Source of the DNA: Flavobacteriales bacterium
Lineage (GTDB): Bacteria; Bacteroidota; Bacteroidia; Flavobacteriales_D; Parvicellaceae
Length of the DNA: 35,795 nt
Direction: 5' to 3'
Assembly (NCBI GenBank): GCA_029251405.1
Contig: JAQXDK010000039.1
Coordinates: 1-35,795 of the forward strand
Below the pieces are notes generated by a model that was not told the origin of the DNA, did no database searches, and worked only from the letters and a program-made list of their open reading frames with translations. Position 1 is the first letter of the stretch; each line of letters opens with the position of its first letter. The position numbers and the translations under genes were made by a program. Positions 35,161-35,795 of this stretch are shown here, piece after piece.

Positions 35161-35795
35161 ATGAAAAATGAAAATGAAGAAAAAGATCTTTCTTTTTTAG
35201 GTCACCTTGAAGAGCTTCGTTGGCGACTGGTGAGATCCAGTATCGTAATATTGGTTTCTGCAGTTGTCTTATTTTACTTCACCGACCCCATTGTTAATAA
35301 ATTCTATATTAACATGTCTTCCACCTCATTTCCAACCTATAAATTTTTCTGTTTATTGTCTCAGAAACTAAATATTTCAGACGCTCTTTGTGCGAGTGAG
35401 ATTCCAATACAAATTCAATCTATTGAAATGACGAAACAATTTTCTACTAATATGTATTTCGCTTTAATTGGAGGGTTGATAATTTCTTTTCCATTTACTT
35501 TTTATCAAATATGGTCTTTTATAAAACCGGGACTGAAACAGCCTGAACTAAAAGCGACTAGATGGATCGTTGTAAATGCAAGTATTCTCTTTTTTTTAGG
35601 CATTTTATTTGGTTATTTTTTAATTAGTCCACTCTGTGTCCAGTTTTTCGGTGGTTATAAATTAACAGCTCAAATACAAAATAATTTTACCATTAGTTCT
35701 TACATGTCTATGATAACTACTTCAACTTTTTTATCAGGACTCTTTTTTGAATTGCCTATTGTCATGTATATTTTAGCTAAGATTGGAATTCTAGG
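35161..35795 (+). CDS. tatC: Sec-independent translocase subunit TatC (3' end cut off)
   Basis: TatC is the core membrane receptor of the twin-arginine translocase, which exports folded proteins. The first 211 residues are in the window. The N terminus KDLSFLGHLEELRWRLVRS carries the conserved cytoplasmic signal-peptide-binding motif (LSFLxHLEELR). Helix 1 (about 25-42) follows, then a periplasmic loop with an insertion containing two cysteines (FFCLLSQKLNISDALCASE), which is longer than in E. coli. Helix 2 and the FYQIWSFIKPGLKQPELKAT motif come next, and helices 3 and 4. The reading frame runs off the end at 35795. No tatA is visible upstream. Confidence 0.95.
   Translation, partial: MKNENEEKDLSFLGHLEELRWRLVRSSIVILVSAVVLFYFTDPIVNKFYINMSSTSFPTYKFFCLLSQKLNISDALCASEIPIQIQSIEMTKQFSTNMYFALIGGLIISFPFTFYQIWSFIKPGLKQPELKATRWIVVNASILFFLGILFGYFLISPLCVQFFGGYKLTAQIQNNFTISSYMSMITTSTFLSGLFFELPIVMYILAKIGIL

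Overview
The window comes from the chromosome of a member of the Bacteroidota, most likely Flavobacteriales. The DNA is strongly AT-rich. Several gaps between genes hold the Bacteroidota vegetative promoter signature (TTTG, about 20 nt, TAnnTTTG). Gene content fits too: a flavobacterial-type coaX / outer-membrane protein / TPR / lptC / CNNM-CBS cluster, an IF2 with repeated GP-x-VLGKI motifs, and a short NusA.

Layout. 1-426: debris of mobile DNA (a possible IS3-type transposase tail, then the C-terminal end of a serine recombinase) abutting a tRNA-Gly/tRNA-Leu pair that reads leftwards and ends in a clear intrinsic terminator. 659-3250: mutS, divergent from a SpoU-family RNA methyltransferase (3323) and an outer-membrane beta-barrel protein. 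5210-10497: a tight aromatic-catabolism run of hmgA, 4-hydroxyphenylpyruvate dioxygenase, a tryptophan-2,3-dioxygenase-family haem protein and paaA-paaB-paaC. The same strand continues without a real gap into two glycosyltransferases, a nitroreductase and two envelope proteins (to 14035). 14032-18329, minus strand: rimP-nusA-infB with a strong promoter and a terminator-like hairpin in its leader. 18465-20798, plus strand: dprA and a LolC/E-type permease. 20795-26200, minus strand: coaX, an outer-membrane protein, a TPR-like periplasmic protein, lptC, a small membrane protein and a CNNM/CBS protein. 26265-28781: a K+-dependent-type membrane pyrophosphatase with an unusual cysteine-rich tail. 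28881-30308: a secreted metzincin-like protease. 30302-35095, minus strand: an AsmA-like protein, an M23 lipoprotein and a SAM methyltransferase. 35161 to the end: the start of tatC.

How the genes work together. Hpd and HmgA perform consecutive steps of tyrosine breakdown (4-hydroxyphenylpyruvate to homogentisate to maleylacetoacetate). PaaABC form the core of the phenylacetyl-CoA epoxidase, but paaD and paaE are not adjacent. RimP, NusA and IF2 are the usual translation/transcription operon. LptC, AsmA-like, Lol-like, M23 and barrel proteins are envelope-building functions spread over the window.

I found no clear new defence or mobile system. The most noteworthy points are the 10-cysteine tail on the pyrophosphatase together with its relocated gate glutamate, terminator-like hairpins placed directly in front of the rimP and coaX start codons, an lptC gene that appears to have no ATG/GTG/TTG start, and back-to-back promoters at tatC that predict nearly leaderless mRNAs. 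No gene-free stretch exceeds about 300 bases, except that the first 111 bases carry only degraded coding sequence.
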